Source: Stappia sp. (GTDB lineage: Bacteria > Pseudomonadota > Alphaproteobacteria > Rhizobiales > Stappiaceae). Taken from it: a stretch of 64,000 nt of DNA. This document shows positions 8,631-17,890 of this stretch, piece after piece (within the stretch, counting starts at the first letter, position 1; every line of letters starts with the position of its first letter). Both the position numbers and the translations under genes were made by a program. Under the pieces are notes generated by a model, which searched no databases, had not been told where the DNA came from, and saw only the letters and a list, made by a program, of their open reading frames with translations. The stretch is from positions 62,001 to 126,000 of the forward strand of contig PBLF01000032.1 in NCBI GenBank assembly GCA_002722295.1. Direction: 5' to 3'.

Positions 8631-9103
8631 CGGAAGGCCTCCAGGATCTTGCGTTCGAACCCGTTCTTGATGTCGTCGATCGTCGCCTGCGGGTCCGGCA
8701 CGTCGATGCAGTGGACATAGAGGGTCTTGCGATCCTCGGACACATCCACCGACAGGGTGCCGGGGGTGAGCGTGATGAGGTTCGCCAGCATGGTGATCTC
8801 GAAATCACGATCCACGGTCAGCGGACAGGCGATGATGCCCGGAGAAAGCTCGATCTTCGGACGCAGGACAATGGCTGCGACGCGCAGCGCCGACAGCACC
8901 AGCTCATAGAGAAAGAGCGCCGCGAGGCTCGCCACCTGCCAGGCACGGCTGACGTAGCGGCCGGTGCCGACCTGTTCGCGGATGAGGCCCAGCGCCAGCG
9001 CTCCGAGCGCGAAGCCGAAAATCAGGTTGGCGACCTCGAAGCTGCCCGTGACCGCGCCCCAGGCAAGCGACATCAGGATGTTGATGAGAAAAAGGCCGAT
9101 CAT
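8627..9103 (-). CDS. mnhE: Mrp antiporter subunit E
   Basis: 158 residues from the ATG at 9103. There are two or three N-terminal membrane helices, then a small cytoplasmic domain with the MrpE signature [16 protein letters not shown] and the following YVHCIDV. It overlaps mnhD by four bases upstream and mnhF by four downstream. MrpE is a structural subunit of the antiporter that helps assembly and insertion of the other subunits. Confidence 0.94.
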   Translation of the reverse strand: MIGLFLINILMSLAWGAVTGSFEVANLIFGFALGALALGLIREQVGTGRYVSRAWQVASLAALFLYELVLSALRVAAIVLRPKIELSPGIIACPLTVDRDFEITMLANLITLTPGTLSVDVSEDRKTLYVHCIDVPDPQATIDDIKNGFERKILEAFR

Positions 9104-10689
9104 TGGGCAGCCTCCCCGAAGACGGAGCGAAGATAGCCAAGGGGATCGCTCAGGCTGGCGGCTCCCTTTCCGGCGAGTTGCATCATCGGCTCCGGTTGGA
9201 CGCCGAGCAGGACGACGATCGCCAGAAGCACCAGAAGCGGGATCCAGACGTTGGCGCCGGTCGCGCCGGGGGCCGGAACCGAGAAGGTGGTGAGCGACCC
9301 GTCGGCCACGCCTTCCGCGCCGCCGCGCCAGAAGGCGTAGATCCACACCCGGCCGACCGCGATGGTGGTCAGGAAGCCGGTGACGAGGATCGCGCCCGCG
9401 ATCCAGCCGTGGCCGGTCTGCAGCGCCGCGTCGACGAGGATCACCTTGGGCCAGAAGCCGGAGAACGGCGGCAGGCCCGCCACCGCGAAGCCGAGCATCA
9501 GGAACACGGCCGCGAAGGCCGGGCTGATGCGGTAGAGACCACCGAGCTCACGCAGCGAGTAGGAGCCGCCGAGACCGTTCATCATGCCGGCGGCCATGTA
9601 GAGCGCCGTCATGACGATGATCGAATGGACGGCGTAGAAGACCGCGCCGCCAAGCGCCGGCGTGGTGCCGATGGCAAGGCCCGCGAGCATGGACCCGATG
9701 CCGGAGATCACCAGGTAGCCGAGCAGCCGGCGCACGTCGGTCTGGGCAATCGCCCCGCACACGCCCGTCAGCATGGTCGCGATGGCGACGAGGGCGATCA
9801 GGTCGCCCAGGATCTCGCGCCCCTCGGGCATCATCAGGCCGAAGATGCGCAGCAGCGCATAGACGCCGACCTTGGTCAGAAGACCGGCGAAGACCGCCGC
9901 CACGACAATGCGCGGCGTGTGGTAGGAGGCCGGCAGCCAGAAGTTCACCGGGAAGGCGGCCGCCTTCATGGCGAAGGCCAGGAAGAACAGCACCGCGACG
10001 GTGAGCAACGGTCCGGACATGCCGGCCGAGCGCACCTTGATGGCGATGTCGGCCATGTTGAGCGTGCCCAGGATGCCGTAAAGCAGGCCGGTGGCGATCA
10101 GGAACAGCGTCGTGGCGATGATGTTGAGCAGCGCGTATTTGACCGCGCCGTCGAGCTGGCTGCGCTCGTTGCCGAGCACCAGCAGGCCGAAGGACGAGAT
10201 CAGCAGGACCTCGAACCAGACATAGAGGTTGAACAGGTCGCCGGTCAGGAACGCCCCGCACACGCCCGTCATCATCAGCAGCAGGAACGGATAGAAGCCG
10301 TAGCGCCGCCCCGAGGTGTCGATGTCGGTCATGGCGTAAACGCCCGCCGCAAGCGCCACGATGGAGGAGGAAAACGCCAGCGTCGCGCCGAGCGGGTCGA
10401 CGGTGAAGGCGATGCCGAAGGGCGGCAGCCAGTTGCCCGCGACCATGGTCAGCACGCCGTGGTCGATCACCCGCGCGAGCAGCGCGCCGCAGGCGGCGAC
10501 CAGAAGCAGAAGCACCGCCACGCCTACGACCGGCTGCAGCCTGGTGTTCTTGCGCAGCATCAGGCAGAGCGCGCCGCCCATGGCGGTGATGACCAGCGGC
10601 GCGACGATCAGCCAGTCGGCGGCCGCCACCGGCTGGGTGCTCATCGCCTGGGAAATGTCCACGGAAATCTCGGAAGCGGCCATTCTCAA
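9100..10689 (-). CDS. mnhD: Mrp antiporter subunit D
   Basis: 529 residues, about 14 transmembrane helices. It belongs to the NuoL/M/N-like proton-translocating family. The broken-helix region with conserved Glu (LYVWFEVLLISSFGLL) and Lys (FFLAFAMKAAAFPVNFWLP) is intact. It overlaps mnhC and mnhE by four bases each (ATGA). With MrpA it forms the ion-translocating core of the complex. A second in-frame ATG at 10683 is an alternative start. Confidence 0.95.
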   Translation of the reverse strand: MRMAASEISVDISQAMSTQPVAAADWLIVAPLVITAMGGALCLMLRKNTRLQPVVGVAVLLLLVAACGALLARVIDHGVLTMVAGNWLPPFGIAFTVDPLGATLAFSSSIVALAAGVYAMTDIDTSGRRYGFYPFLLLMMTGVCGAFLTGDLFNLYVWFEVLLISSFGLLVLGNERSQLDGAVKYALLNIIATTLFLIATGLLYGILGTLNMADIAIKVRSAGMSGPLLTVAVLFFLAFAMKAAAFPVNFWLPASYHTPRIVVAAVFAGLLTKVGVYALLRIFGLMMPEGREILGDLIALVAIATMLTGVCGAIAQTDVRRLLGYLVISGIGSMLAGLAIGTTPALGGAVFYAVHSIIVMTALYMAAGMMNGLGGSYSLRELGGLYRISPAFAAVFLMLGFAVAGLPPFSGFWPKVILVDAALQTGHGWIAGAILVTGFLTTIAVGRVWIYAFWRGGAEGVADGSLTTFSVPAPGATGANVWIPLLVLLAIVVLLGVQPEPMMQLAGKGAASLSDPLGYLRSVFGEAAQ

Positions 10690-11063
10690 TACCCTTGCGG
10701 CGGCGCGGTTTCGCCCGTCGGCTCGGCAACGCGCATCTCGCTCGCGTCATCGGTCCCCAGTTCCTGATAGGCGCGGAACGACAGCACCAACAGGAAGGCG
10801 AAGAAGGAGAAGGAAATCACGATCGCCGTCAGGATCAGCGCCTGGGGCAGCGGGTTGGCGATCGTCTCGCCAGGCGTCATCAGCGCCTCGGGGATGATCG
10901 GCGGCACCTCGCGCAGCAGACGTCCGGAGGTGAAGATCAGCAGGTTCACCGCATTGCCCAGAATGGCAATGCCCAGCAGGATGCGCACGAGCTGGCGCGA
11001 CATCAGCAGGTAGACCGCGACGGTGAAGAACAGGCCGATCAGGATCGACAGGGCGGCTTCCAT
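10686..11063 (-). CDS. mnhC: Mrp antiporter subunit C
   Basis: 125 residues, three membrane helices, NuoK-like. The GIAILGNAVNLLIF segment and the GETIANPLPQALILTAIVIS region (key residues D/N-PLPQALVLTAIVI) are diagnostic for MrpC. Its ATG shares one base with the mnhB stop (TGATG). It packs against MrpD and MrpA in the complex. Confidence 0.95.
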   Translation of the reverse strand: MEAALSILIGLFFTVAVYLLMSRQLVRILLGIAILGNAVNLLIFTSGRLLREVPPIIPEALMTPGETIANPLPQALILTAIVISFSFFAFLLVLSFRAYQELGTDDASEMRVAEPTGETAPPQGY

Positions 11064-11482
11064 CAGTCGCTCTCCCTTTCCTCGAGCGCGAGCGCGATCG
11101 AGGAGATCGAGCCCACGACGACAAGATAGACCCCGATGTTGAAGAACAGCGGCGTCGACAGCGGCACTTCCACATTCGCCAGATGCAGGTACCACCACTG
11201 GCTGGTCATCCAGGCCTGGCCGGTGAAGAACGACGGCATGCCAGACAGGCCGGCGAGAAACACGCCGGCGGCGGAAATGCTCATCGGGTGGAAGGCGATC
11301 GCCCGGCGCACGGCGGCCACCCCGCAGGCGATACCGTAGATGGCGAAGGCGGAGGCCGCGATCAGGCCGCCGATGAAGCCGCCGCCCGGCTCATTGTGAC
11401 CGCGCAGAAGCACGAAGATCGAGAACAGGACCATCAGCGCCGCCAGATAGGGAGCGATGGTGCGGAAGATGAGCGTTCTCAT
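11063..11482 (-). CDS. mnhB: Mrp antiporter subunit B
   Basis: 139 residues, four membrane helices, with the MnhB signature [14 protein letters not shown] near residues 27-40. It is a separate gene here, not a fusion with mnhA, so the operon is of the seven-gene type. It overlaps mnhA by four bases. MrpB is essential for the antiporter and contributes to the channel-like module. Confidence 0.95.
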   Translation of the reverse strand: MRTLIFRTIAPYLAALMVLFSIFVLLRGHNEPGGGFIGGLIAASAFAIYGIACGVAAVRRAIAFHPMSISAAGVFLAGLSGMPSFFTGQAWMTSQWWYLHLANVEVPLSTPLFFNIGVYLVVVGSISSIALALEERESD

Positions 11483-13881
11483 ACGCGGGCCTCCTCGCGC
11501 TTTTCATGCGCCTCGTCGCCGGCGGCCCGGTCGAAGGCGGCCGCGCGGTCGGCCTTCGGCCGCACGCGGATCAGGGCCAGGACGCAAAGCCCCGTCAGCA
11601 TGACCACCGAGATCTCGCCGAAGGTGTCGAAGCCGCGGAAGTCGACCAGGATCACGTTCACGATGTTCCGGCCATGGGCGATGGTGCGGCTGTAGGCCTC
11701 GAAGAAGTCCGACAGCGAGCGATCGAACGGCAGCTGCGTGATGCGGATCAGCAGCGCGGCGAAGCCGAAGCCGACCGCCGCCGCGATGGTCCCGTGGATC
11801 AGCCGCGGCAGCATCGGACGATGGTCGCGCGGCTGCAGGTTCAGGCGGGTCATGACGAGGGCCAGGATCACCACCGACAGGGTTTCCACCAAGAACTGGG
11901 TGAAGGACAGGTCCGGCGCGCCGAAGAGCATGAAGATCAGCGCCACCGCGAAGCCCTGGATGCCGAGCGAGACGATGGCCGTCAGGCGCGTGCGTGCGAC
12001 CAGCACCGCATAGAGGCCCGAGGCGGCGATCAGCAGGACACCCCACTCGTAGAAGCGGAAGGACGGCCAGGAGATCGCCGAGGGCCAGTTGCCGGTCGAG
12101 ACCAGCGGCACGAGGATCGCGAGCGCGGCGAACAGGAACGTCATCGTCATGTAGACGTCGAGCCTGCCTCCCTGCACAGCGCGCGTCAGGCGGGTCGAGA
12201 GCGTCACGATGCCCGCGATCCCCTGGTCGAAGCCCCGGTCCGGGCCCCAGCCGATGGCCGCGAGCACGCCGGCCATGGCGCCACGCAGCCGGTCGAGCGA
12301 CAGGTACAGGACCACGCCGAGCGCGATAGTCACCAGCGACAGGATCAGCGGCGCGCCGATATAGGTCGGGATGAGATGCAGCACGACATCCGAACGCTCG
12401 CCAAGGATGGAGGTCACCACCGGCGCGATGAACATCTCGCCCGTCGCATGGGCAAGCAGCGCCGCCGCAAGACCGGTGAGCGACAGCGCGACGGGACCGG
12501 CGAACAGGAGCAGCGGCCCCTCGTGGGCATGCTTGGGCGTCTCGACCTTCGGCCCCATGAAGGGCTTGATGGCGACGGCGGCGGCGATCACCAGCATGAG
12601 CGCGTTGCCGAGCACGGCAGTTGCCGTGACCAGAAGGCCGGCCGTGCCGGCCCCTTCCATCGCGTACCAGGTGCCAGCGTACATGTACTCCTTGGCGATG
12701 AAGCCGATGAAGGGCGGCAGGCCGCACATGGACAGCGCCGCGAGACAGGCGGCGGTGAAGGTCACCGGCATGGCACCGCGCAGGCCACCGAGCTTCGTCA
12801 CGTCGCGGGTGCCGGCTTCATGATCGATGGTGCCGGCGACCATGAACAGCGCGCCCTTGAAGAGCGAGTGGGCGAGCAGGTAGAGCGCCGCGCCCTCGAT
12901 GGCCCGCTCCCAGCTCGTGCCGGTCAGCATGACCAGCAGGCCGAGCGAGGCGACCGTCGTGTAGGCCAGCATCAGCTTGAGGTCGGTCTGGCGCACGGCC
13001 AGAAGCGTGCCGACGAGCAGCGTCACGCCGCCAAAGAGCGGCAGGATCGTGGTCCACAACGCCGTGTCGCCCAGCACCGGATGCATGCGCATCAGCAGGT
13101 AGACGCCCGCCTTCACCATGGTCGCCGAATGCAGGAAGGCCGACACGGGCGTCGGCGCCTCCATGGCGTTGGGAAGCCAGAAGTGGAAAGGGAACTGCGC
13201 CGACTTGGTGAAGGCGCCGCCCAGCACCAGGACCAGCACCAGCGCGTAGAACGGACTCTCACGCAGCATGTCGCCGGAGGCGAGCACACCGGCCATCGAG
13301 GTCTCGCCGGTGAGCGACATGATGAGCAGGAAGCCCGCCAGAAGCGACAGGCCGCCACCGCCGGTCACCACCAGCGCCTGCAGCGCGGCGCGGCGCGAGG
13401 CGGTGCGAAGGTGATCGAAGCCGATCAGCAGGAACGACGTGATCGACGTCAGCTCCCAGAAGACGAACAGCGTCATCAGGTCGTTGCCGAGCACCAGCCC
13501 CAGCATCGCGCCCATGAAGAGGAACAGGAACGAGAAGAACCGCCCCTGATGCGGATGCCCCTTCAGGTATCCGCCCGCGTAGAGAATGATGAAGGTGCCG
13601 ATGCCGGAGATCAGCAGCGCGAAAAGCGTCGAGAGACCGTCGATGAGGAAGGACAGGTTGACCCCGTAGGACGGGATCCAGGACATCGACGGCGTGAATC
13701 GTGCGCCTTCGGCCACTTCGGGCGCGAGCCCGGCGAAGAAGAGGAAGACCGCGGCCGGAACAAGCGCCAGCGGCCATGCGGCATTGTGGCCCATCGCCCG
13801 TGTCAGGACCGGCGCCAGGGCGGCGGCGGCGAACGGGGCCAGGACGGCGATGAACGTCGCCTCGGAACCTGGGAGCGGCAT
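11479..13881 (-). CDS. mnhA: Mrp antiporter subunit A (large, NuoL-like)
   Basis: 800 residues with about 20 hydrophobic helices, the usual length for MrpA. The N-terminal two-thirds are NuoL-like ([16 protein letters not shown] with the key Glu; [18 protein letters not shown] with the key Lys). The C-terminal third carries the MrpA-specific extension that resembles NuoJ/MnhB. A strong GAGGAGG site precedes the ATG, the best in the operon, and all six downstream genes are translationally coupled to it. Together with MrpD it exchanges cytoplasmic Na+ or K+ for protons in pH and salt homeostasis. It is divergent from msrB. Confidence 0.96.
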   Translation of the reverse strand: MPLPGSEATFIAVLAPFAAAALAPVLTRAMGHNAAWPLALVPAAVFLFFAGLAPEVAEGARFTPSMSWIPSYGVNLSFLIDGLSTLFALLISGIGTFIILYAGGYLKGHPHQGRFFSFLFLFMGAMLGLVLGNDLMTLFVFWELTSITSFLLIGFDHLRTASRRAALQALVVTGGGGLSLLAGFLLIMSLTGETSMAGVLASGDMLRESPFYALVLVLVLGGAFTKSAQFPFHFWLPNAMEAPTPVSAFLHSATMVKAGVYLLMRMHPVLGDTALWTTILPLFGGVTLLVGTLLAVRQTDLKLMLAYTTVASLGLLVMLTGTSWERAIEGAALYLLAHSLFKGALFMVAGTIDHEAGTRDVTKLGGLRGAMPVTFTAACLAALSMCGLPPFIGFIAKEYMYAGTWYAMEGAGTAGLLVTATAVLGNALMLVIAAAVAIKPFMGPKVETPKHAHEGPLLLFAGPVALSLTGLAAALLAHATGEMFIAPVVTSILGERSDVVLHLIPTYIGAPLILSLVTIALGVVLYLSLDRLRGAMAGVLAAIGWGPDRGFDQGIAGIVTLSTRLTRAVQGGRLDVYMTMTFLFAALAILVPLVSTGNWPSAISWPSFRFYEWGVLLIAASGLYAVLVARTRLTAIVSLGIQGFAVALIFMLFGAPDLSFTQFLVETLSVVILALVMTRLNLQPRDHRPMLPRLIHGTIAAAVGFGFAALLIRITQLPFDRSLSDFFEAYSRTIAHGRNIVNVILVDFRGFDTFGEISVVMLTGLCVLALIRVRPKADRAAAFDRAAGDEAHEKREEARV

Positions 13882-14201
13882 GGGCCTCCTCGAAACTGCT
13901 TGTCGAAACTGATGACCCGAAAGGCCTCGAATCGACCTTGTAATGGCGTAACGGTTAAGAAATTCGCCTCACATATAACCGCCACATCCCCCCGGGCAAG
14001 CGATTTACGCATGTCTTCGCAAGCTTTTCGACGCGAGACATTGCCCCATTGTCACGGGCAAGCCCCGCTCCTATTTGTAGCTGTCGGCACCAGTCCGTCC
14101 GCGGGCCCGGATCTTGGGAACACCGGCGCGGGATTTGTTGAACACCCCGAGATTGCCGCCCGCCATGTCCGCGCGCGGAGCGTTCAGACGAGGATCACAG
14201 C
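13882..14201. promoter_or_regulatory. Divergent promoter region mnhA / msrB
   Basis: 320 bases without a gene. It must hold the mnhA promoter (minus) and the msrB promoter (plus). An inverted repeat CGGTTA-N18-TAACCG spans 13952-13981 in an AT-richer patch, about 75-100 bases upstream of mnhA; it could be an operator or part of a promoter. No other structure is obvious. Confidence 0.35.
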
Positions 14202-14612
14202 ATGACCGAAACAGCCTCACGCCCCCGCGTCACCAAGAGCGAGGCCGAGTGGCAGGCCGAGCTGACGCCGGAGCAGTTTCACGTGCTGCGCCGCTCGGGC
14301 ACCGAGCGCCCCTTCACCGGCCCCTACTGGAACACCTTCGAGACCGGCCTCTATTCCTGTGCCGGATGCGGCGCACCACTCTTCCGCTCGGACACGAAAT
14401 TCGACGCGGGCTGCGGCTGGCCGAGCTTCTTCGAGGCCGTAAGCCCCGATGCGGTGACCGAGATCACCGACCACTCGCACGGCATGGTGCGCACGGAGAT
14501 CCGCTGCGCGGCCTGCGACGGACATCTCGGCCACGTCTTCCCGGACGGCCCGCCGCCGACCGGCCTGCGCTATTGCATGAACGGGCTGGCGATGACCTTC
14601 ACGCAGGAGTGA
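14202..14612 (+). CDS. msrB: Peptide-methionine (R)-S-oxide reductase
   Basis: 136 residues. MsrB reduces methionine-R-sulfoxide in oxidised proteins. Both zinc-binding pairs are present (CAGC near residue 51 and CAAC near 105), as are the GWPSFFEAV motif and the catalytic RYCMN near the C-terminus. Length and motif order match the cytoplasmic enzyme. A small CAGGCG/CGCCTG hairpin at 14620-14636 follows the stop and may terminate the transcript. Confidence 0.96.
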   Translation: MTETASRPRVTKSEAEWQAELTPEQFHVLRRSGTERPFTGPYWNTFETGLYSCAGCGAPLFRSDTKFDAGCGWPSFFEAVSPDAVTEITDHSHGMVRTEIRCAACDGHLGHVFPDGPPPTGLRYCMNGLAMTFTQE

Positions 14613-14651
14613 GGGAAGACAGGCGTCCCGCGCCTGCCCGCCCCCCCGCCT

Positions 14652-16058
14652 TCAGTCGTCGTGGCGGATAATGCCGGTGAGTGCACCGACAAAGATCGCC
14701 GCGACGACCCAGGTGAGAAAGAGTTGAACTTTCTGCAGCACGTCGCTGAAGCGATCCCTCCACCCCCTCGCCGGCAATTGGACCCAGGCGGATTCCTGCC
14801 CCAAGTCCACAAAGGGCAGCAGCATATCAAACGCATAGAGTTCACTGTTGAACATCTGATAACTGCGCCCCGCTTCCGTATGACGCATCCAGGTCGCGGA
14901 CGGATTGGTCACAGGCGGGCTTGAGGCGTTCACGATCCTCCGCCACTCGTCCGACAACAGGACAGCTTCGGACGCCGGAACGAAGCGCCCCGAACTCCAG
15001 TCGGCACGGATCTGCGGCGTCTGCATCAGGGCATAAAACAGCAATATCCAAATCGCAGACCAAGGTCGCAGACCAAAGCCCACTGCCGTGCCGACAAGAC
15101 CACTCCAGATGCGATAGGGAAGATTTCGGACCCTGATGGCAATGCGCTGCAGGGGCGAGTCCGCCTCTCTCAGTAGTCGCTCACGTGCTTCGCGCCGCTT
15201 TTGCGCCTTCCGCCAGCTGCGGACAGCGGTCTCCGCCTCGTGATCGCCGCTCCGGCCAAAAGCCCCTATAAGTTGATCATAGGGCTGAAAATGGAATTTT
15301 CCATTGTGACAGGAGCCCGTTCGAAGCCAGCGTACACGCTCGCTGTGCGCGCTACCGTCGATCCGATCATAGGTCAGCCCCACAAGGCGGACCTTCTTCA
15401 TCGCCTTCAGGCCGCTCCAGTCATCGACCAGCGTTCCGACACGCGCGAAGGCAAGGTTGACGCAGCCCTTTGCGTAGGCCACCTGCCGCCAGACAAAGCT
15501 CTTGCCGACCCGCAGGCGCCCGGCGTCGATCGCCATGCCTCCGCAACCGTTCAGTTTCACGGCCATACAAGACAAGTGGCCGGCGATCCGGGCTCCGGCC
15601 AGGTTTACCGTCCCCCTGGTCTCGATCTCGTCGAGCGTGAGATCTCCCGCGATATTGCAGTCGGCAGCCGCAAGGCTTTTCAGTCGCCCCCCGGTCAGAT
15701 CGAGACTCTTCAGCCTGGCCCGCGTGACGCTAATCCCGTCCGGAAACACGCAATCCCTGAGCACCGTCGCGCTGTGCGCAGTCGTCTCGCTCAGGTCGAG
15801 CAAACCGTCGATCCAGGCACCATGGACCCGGATGCCATGCTCATGTGTCCGGAACTGCTCGCAGCCGCCGAGGATCAGGTAGCGCAGCAGGTCCGCTCGG
15901 ATCGTCCGCTCGGGCGTGGCGCGTTTCGGCCGCATACCGTCACCAAACACGACCAGTTCGCCGCTCTGGCATTCAGCAAGAAGCCGTTCCTCGGCCGGCG
16001 TAAGTTCACCGGCGCGGCGCATCTCTTCAATCTGCGTGTAGCTGCGGATGAGCGCCAT
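14652..16058 (-). CDS. Uncharacterised membrane protein with pentapeptide-like N-terminal region
   Basis: 468 residues. Residues about 60-250 show a repetitive pattern of alternating hydrophobic and small residues (DLTGGRLKSLAAADCNIAGD is one unit), like a beta-solenoid or degenerate pentapeptide repeat. A basic linker (about 285-330) follows, then hydrophobic helices at roughly 335-365 and near the C-terminus (about 440-465), with a soluble loop between them. Similar proteins are annotated in other genomes as 'membrane-associated oxidoreductase', but I see no cofactor motif to support that name. Base composition is visibly less GC-rich than its neighbours, which may indicate acquisition. Function unknown. 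Confidence 0.65.
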   Translation of the reverse strand: MALIRSYTQIEEMRRAGELTPAEERLLAECQSGELVVFGDGMRPKRATPERTIRADLLRYLILGGCEQFRTHEHGIRVHGAWIDGLLDLSETTAHSATVLRDCVFPDGISVTRARLKSLDLTGGRLKSLAAADCNIAGDLTLDEIETRGTVNLAGARIAGHLSCMAVKLNGCGGMAIDAGRLRVGKSFVWRQVAYAKGCVNLAFARVGTLVDDWSGLKAMKKVRLVGLTYDRIDGSAHSERVRWLRTGSCHNGKFHFQPYDQLIGAFGRSGDHEAETAVRSWRKAQKRREARERLLREADSPLQRIAIRVRNLPYRIWSGLVGTAVGFGLRPWSAIWILLFYALMQTPQIRADWSSGRFVPASEAVLLSDEWRRIVNASSPPVTNPSATWMRHTEAGRSYQMFNSELYAFDMLLPFVDLGQESAWVQLPARGWRDRFSDVLQKVQLFLTWVVAAIFVGALTGIIRHDD

Positions 16059-16143
16059 CGGCCCCGGTCAATTGCTTGCGTGAAATACAACCGCCAGGAT
16101 ATCAGGACGGGCAGCCCCCACAAGTCTGGATATGCGACAGGGA

Positions 16144-16764
16144 TCACCAGACGGGCGGCGTGGTGATCCAGAGAATGCGGGTCGGGCCATTGGCGATGTT
16201 GCGAAACTTGTGCGGCAGCGTGCTTTCGAAATAGAAGCTGTCGCCCTCCGCGAGCCTGTAGACGGCCCCGTCGACATAGAGCTCGAGCCGCCCCTCGAGA
16301 ACGACGCCGCATTCCTCGCCCTCGTGATTGTAGGGATCCTCGCCCGAGCCGCCATCCGTCTCCAGCGCGATCTCCATCACCTGCAGCGCACCCTCATCGC
16401 GTGCCGTCAGAAACTCCTTCACCATGCCCTTGTCGCCGAAATCGGCACGCCGGCGCTGGTTGATCCGCACGATACGGCGGCTTTCCTGTTCAAGGGCCGC
16501 CTCCGCATCGCCAAAGAGCGCGTGAACGGAGATCTCCAGCACGTTGCACACCGCGCGCAAGACGCGGATCGACGGCGAGGAGATGCCGCGCTCGATCTGG
16601 CTCAGCAGACCGACGGACACATTGGCCGCTTCCGCGACCCGCTGCAGCGACAGGCCACGTGCCTGACGCGCCCGGCGCACCGCCAGCCCAAGCGTGCGAT
16701 CGTCTTCCGTCGGCTCGTCGCCGGTCTCCGCAACACCAGGAGCCTGCGATCCGGAAATCGTCAT
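16144..16764 (-). CDS. XRE-family regulator with C-terminal cupin domain (PuuR-like)
   Basis: 206 residues from the ATG at 16764. Residues about 25-85 form an XRE helix-turn-helix (VRRARQARGLSLQRVAEAAN, then VGLLSQIERG). The C-terminal 100 residues form a cupin_2 effector domain (HEGEECGVVLEGRLELYVDG, then EGDSFYFESTLPHKFRN). This layout is that of PuuR-type sensors of polyamines or amino acids. The gene is divergent from the ABC transporter and oxidase operon, and the shared region holds three copies of a TTCACCATNATGAA-like site, one only 19 bases from this start codon. Autoregulation and control of the transporter are therefore likely. The ligand is not known. Confidence 0.9.
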   Translation of the reverse strand: MTISGSQAPGVAETGDEPTEDDRTLGLAVRRARQARGLSLQRVAEAANVSVGLLSQIERGISSPSIRVLRAVCNVLEISVHALFGDAEAALEQESRRIVRINQRRRADFGDKGMVKEFLTARDEGALQVMEIALETDGGSGEDPYNHEGEECGVVLEGRLELYVDGAVYRLAEGDSFYFESTLPHKFRNIANGPTRILWITTPPVW

Positions 16765-16782
16765 ACCTTCATACGCCCCAAA

Positions 16783-16796
16783 TTCACCACCATGAA
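16783..16796. promoter_or_regulatory. Operator-like site 1 (TTCACCACCATGAA)
   Basis: A 14-base imperfect palindrome TTCA-N6-TGAA, 19 bases upstream of the regulator ATG. It matches the two other sites in the same intergenic region (16913-16926 and 16963-16976). Its position suggests autorepression of the XRE-cupin gene. Confidence 0.6.
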
Positions 16797-16912
16797 AAAC
16801 CGCCCGTCCGGACTGGACCGCCGATCCGGAGAGCGAGACGCCGGGAAGGGTAAGCGAGATCAATCGGATCGGCAAACCAAAACCAATCAGCCTCCTCAAA
16901 AGCCCCCACTTC

Positions 16913-16926
16913 TTCACCATCATGAA
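16913..16926. promoter_or_regulatory. Operator-like site 2 (TTCACCATCATGAA)
   Basis: Second copy of the TTCA-N6-TGAA element, same strand orientation as site 1 and differing from it at one base. It lies 146 bases upstream of the substrate-binding protein start and 50 bases (centre to centre) from site 3. Confidence 0.6.
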
Positions 16927-16962
16927 CCCCGTGACGAAACCGGGATTGAAACTCTCCAACTT

Positions 16963-16976
16963 TTCATTATGGTGAA
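16963..16976. promoter_or_regulatory. Operator-like site 3 (inverted copy)
   Basis: Read on the minus strand it is TTCACCATAATGAA, differing from site 2 at one base. It sits inside a longer palindrome TTTTCATTATGGTGAAAA (16961-16978), 96 bases upstream of the ABC transporter operon, a position suited to blocking its promoter. Confidence 0.6.
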
Positions 16977-17072
16977 AATCAGGATAGCCGAACGAGATAT
17001 CCACGCATCCCCGCCTTCGTTCGCCCGCACGGACCGGCAGTGGTGCAACCAGACAACCAAAGGGGAACACGC

Positions 17073-17810
17073 ATGATGAAGAAGCTCGCCGCCACACTGG
17101 TCGTATCCATCGGCCTGGCCACGCCCGCGCTTGCCGAGGACCTCACCGTCGGTGTCACCACCACCGGCGTGCCGTTCACCTTCGTGGACACCGCGACCCA
17201 GAAGCCGACCGGCGCCATGGTCGACATCGCCGAAGCCATCGCCTCGGACACCGGCATGACCGCCAAGTTCGAGCTGACCGCCTTTTCCGCCCTGATCCCG
17301 GCCCTGACCACGGGCAAGATCGACCTGATCTCCGCCGGCATGTTCGCCTCGGACAAGCGCAAGGAAGTGGTCGACTTCTCGACCGGCGTCTACACCTATG
17401 GCGACGCCATGTTCGTGGCGGCGGACGACGACACCGCCTATACGGTGGACATGCTGAAGGGCGAGGCCGTCGGCGCCCAGGTCGGCACGGTGTTTGCCGA
17501 CAAGCTGAACGCGCTGGGAATTTTCAGCGAGGTGAAACAGTATGATTCCCTCGCCGACATCATGCGCGACGTTAAGCTCGGCCGCATCAAGGCCGGCTTC
17601 GGCGACAAGCCCATCGTCGCCTACCAGATCTCCCAGAACCCGGGCTTCGGCGTCCGCCTCGTCGAGGGCTACGAGCCCATGAGCCAGGGTACCGTGGCGC
17701 TCGCCGTGGCAAAGGACAATCCCGAGCTTCTCGAGACGGTCAATGCGGCGCTCGCCAAGATGAAGGAGAGCGGCGAACTGGCGAAGATCTTCGCCAAATA
17801 CGGCCTCTGA
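17073..17810 (+). CDS. Amino-acid-type ABC transporter, periplasmic substrate-binding protein
   Basis: 245 residues from the ATG at 17073, with AGGGG eight bases upstream. A clear signal peptide is present (MMKKLAATLVVSIGLATPALA, cleaved after about residue 21). The mature part is an SBP_bac_3 family protein: LTVGVTTTGVPFTFVD at its start, GAMVDIAEAIASDTGM, and ALTTGKIDLISAGMF. It would bind a small amino acid, opine or polyamine derivative in the periplasm. It is the first gene of an operon with one permease, one ATPase and an FAD oxidoreductase. The ligand cannot be read from sequence. Confidence 0.93.
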   Translation: MMKKLAATLVVSIGLATPALAEDLTVGVTTTGVPFTFVDTATQKPTGAMVDIAEAIASDTGMTAKFELTAFSALIPALTTGKIDLISAGMFASDKRKEVVDFSTGVYTYGDAMFVAADDDTAYTVDMLKGEAVGAQVGTVFADKLNALGIFSEVKQYDSLADIMRDVKLGRIKAGFGDKPIVAYQISQNPGFGVRLVEGYEPMSQGTVALAVAKDNPELLETVNAALAKMKESGELAKIFAKYGL

Positions 17811-17830
17811 GACGGTCGCAGCCACCCGAC

Positions 17831-17861
17831 GCGGGGTGAGCCGGCCGCCGGTTCGCCCCGC
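17831..17861 (+). repeat. Intercistronic hairpin between binding protein and permease
   Basis: A 14-bp stem (GCGGGGTGAGCCGG with its partner at 17848-17861, two G-U pairs) closed by a CCG loop. It lies in the only sizeable gap of the operon. Such hairpins commonly protect the upstream mRNA so that more binding protein than permease is made. No T-run follows, so it is not a simple terminator. Confidence 0.6.
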
Positions 17862-17890
17862 AGCCGTTCACCGTCACAGGCACCCCGCAG

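Noticed and set aside
11506..14205. About 900-residue open frame opposite mnhA
   Set aside because: Arg/Gln/Asp/His-rich shadow of a clear MrpA gene; no domain or ribosome site.
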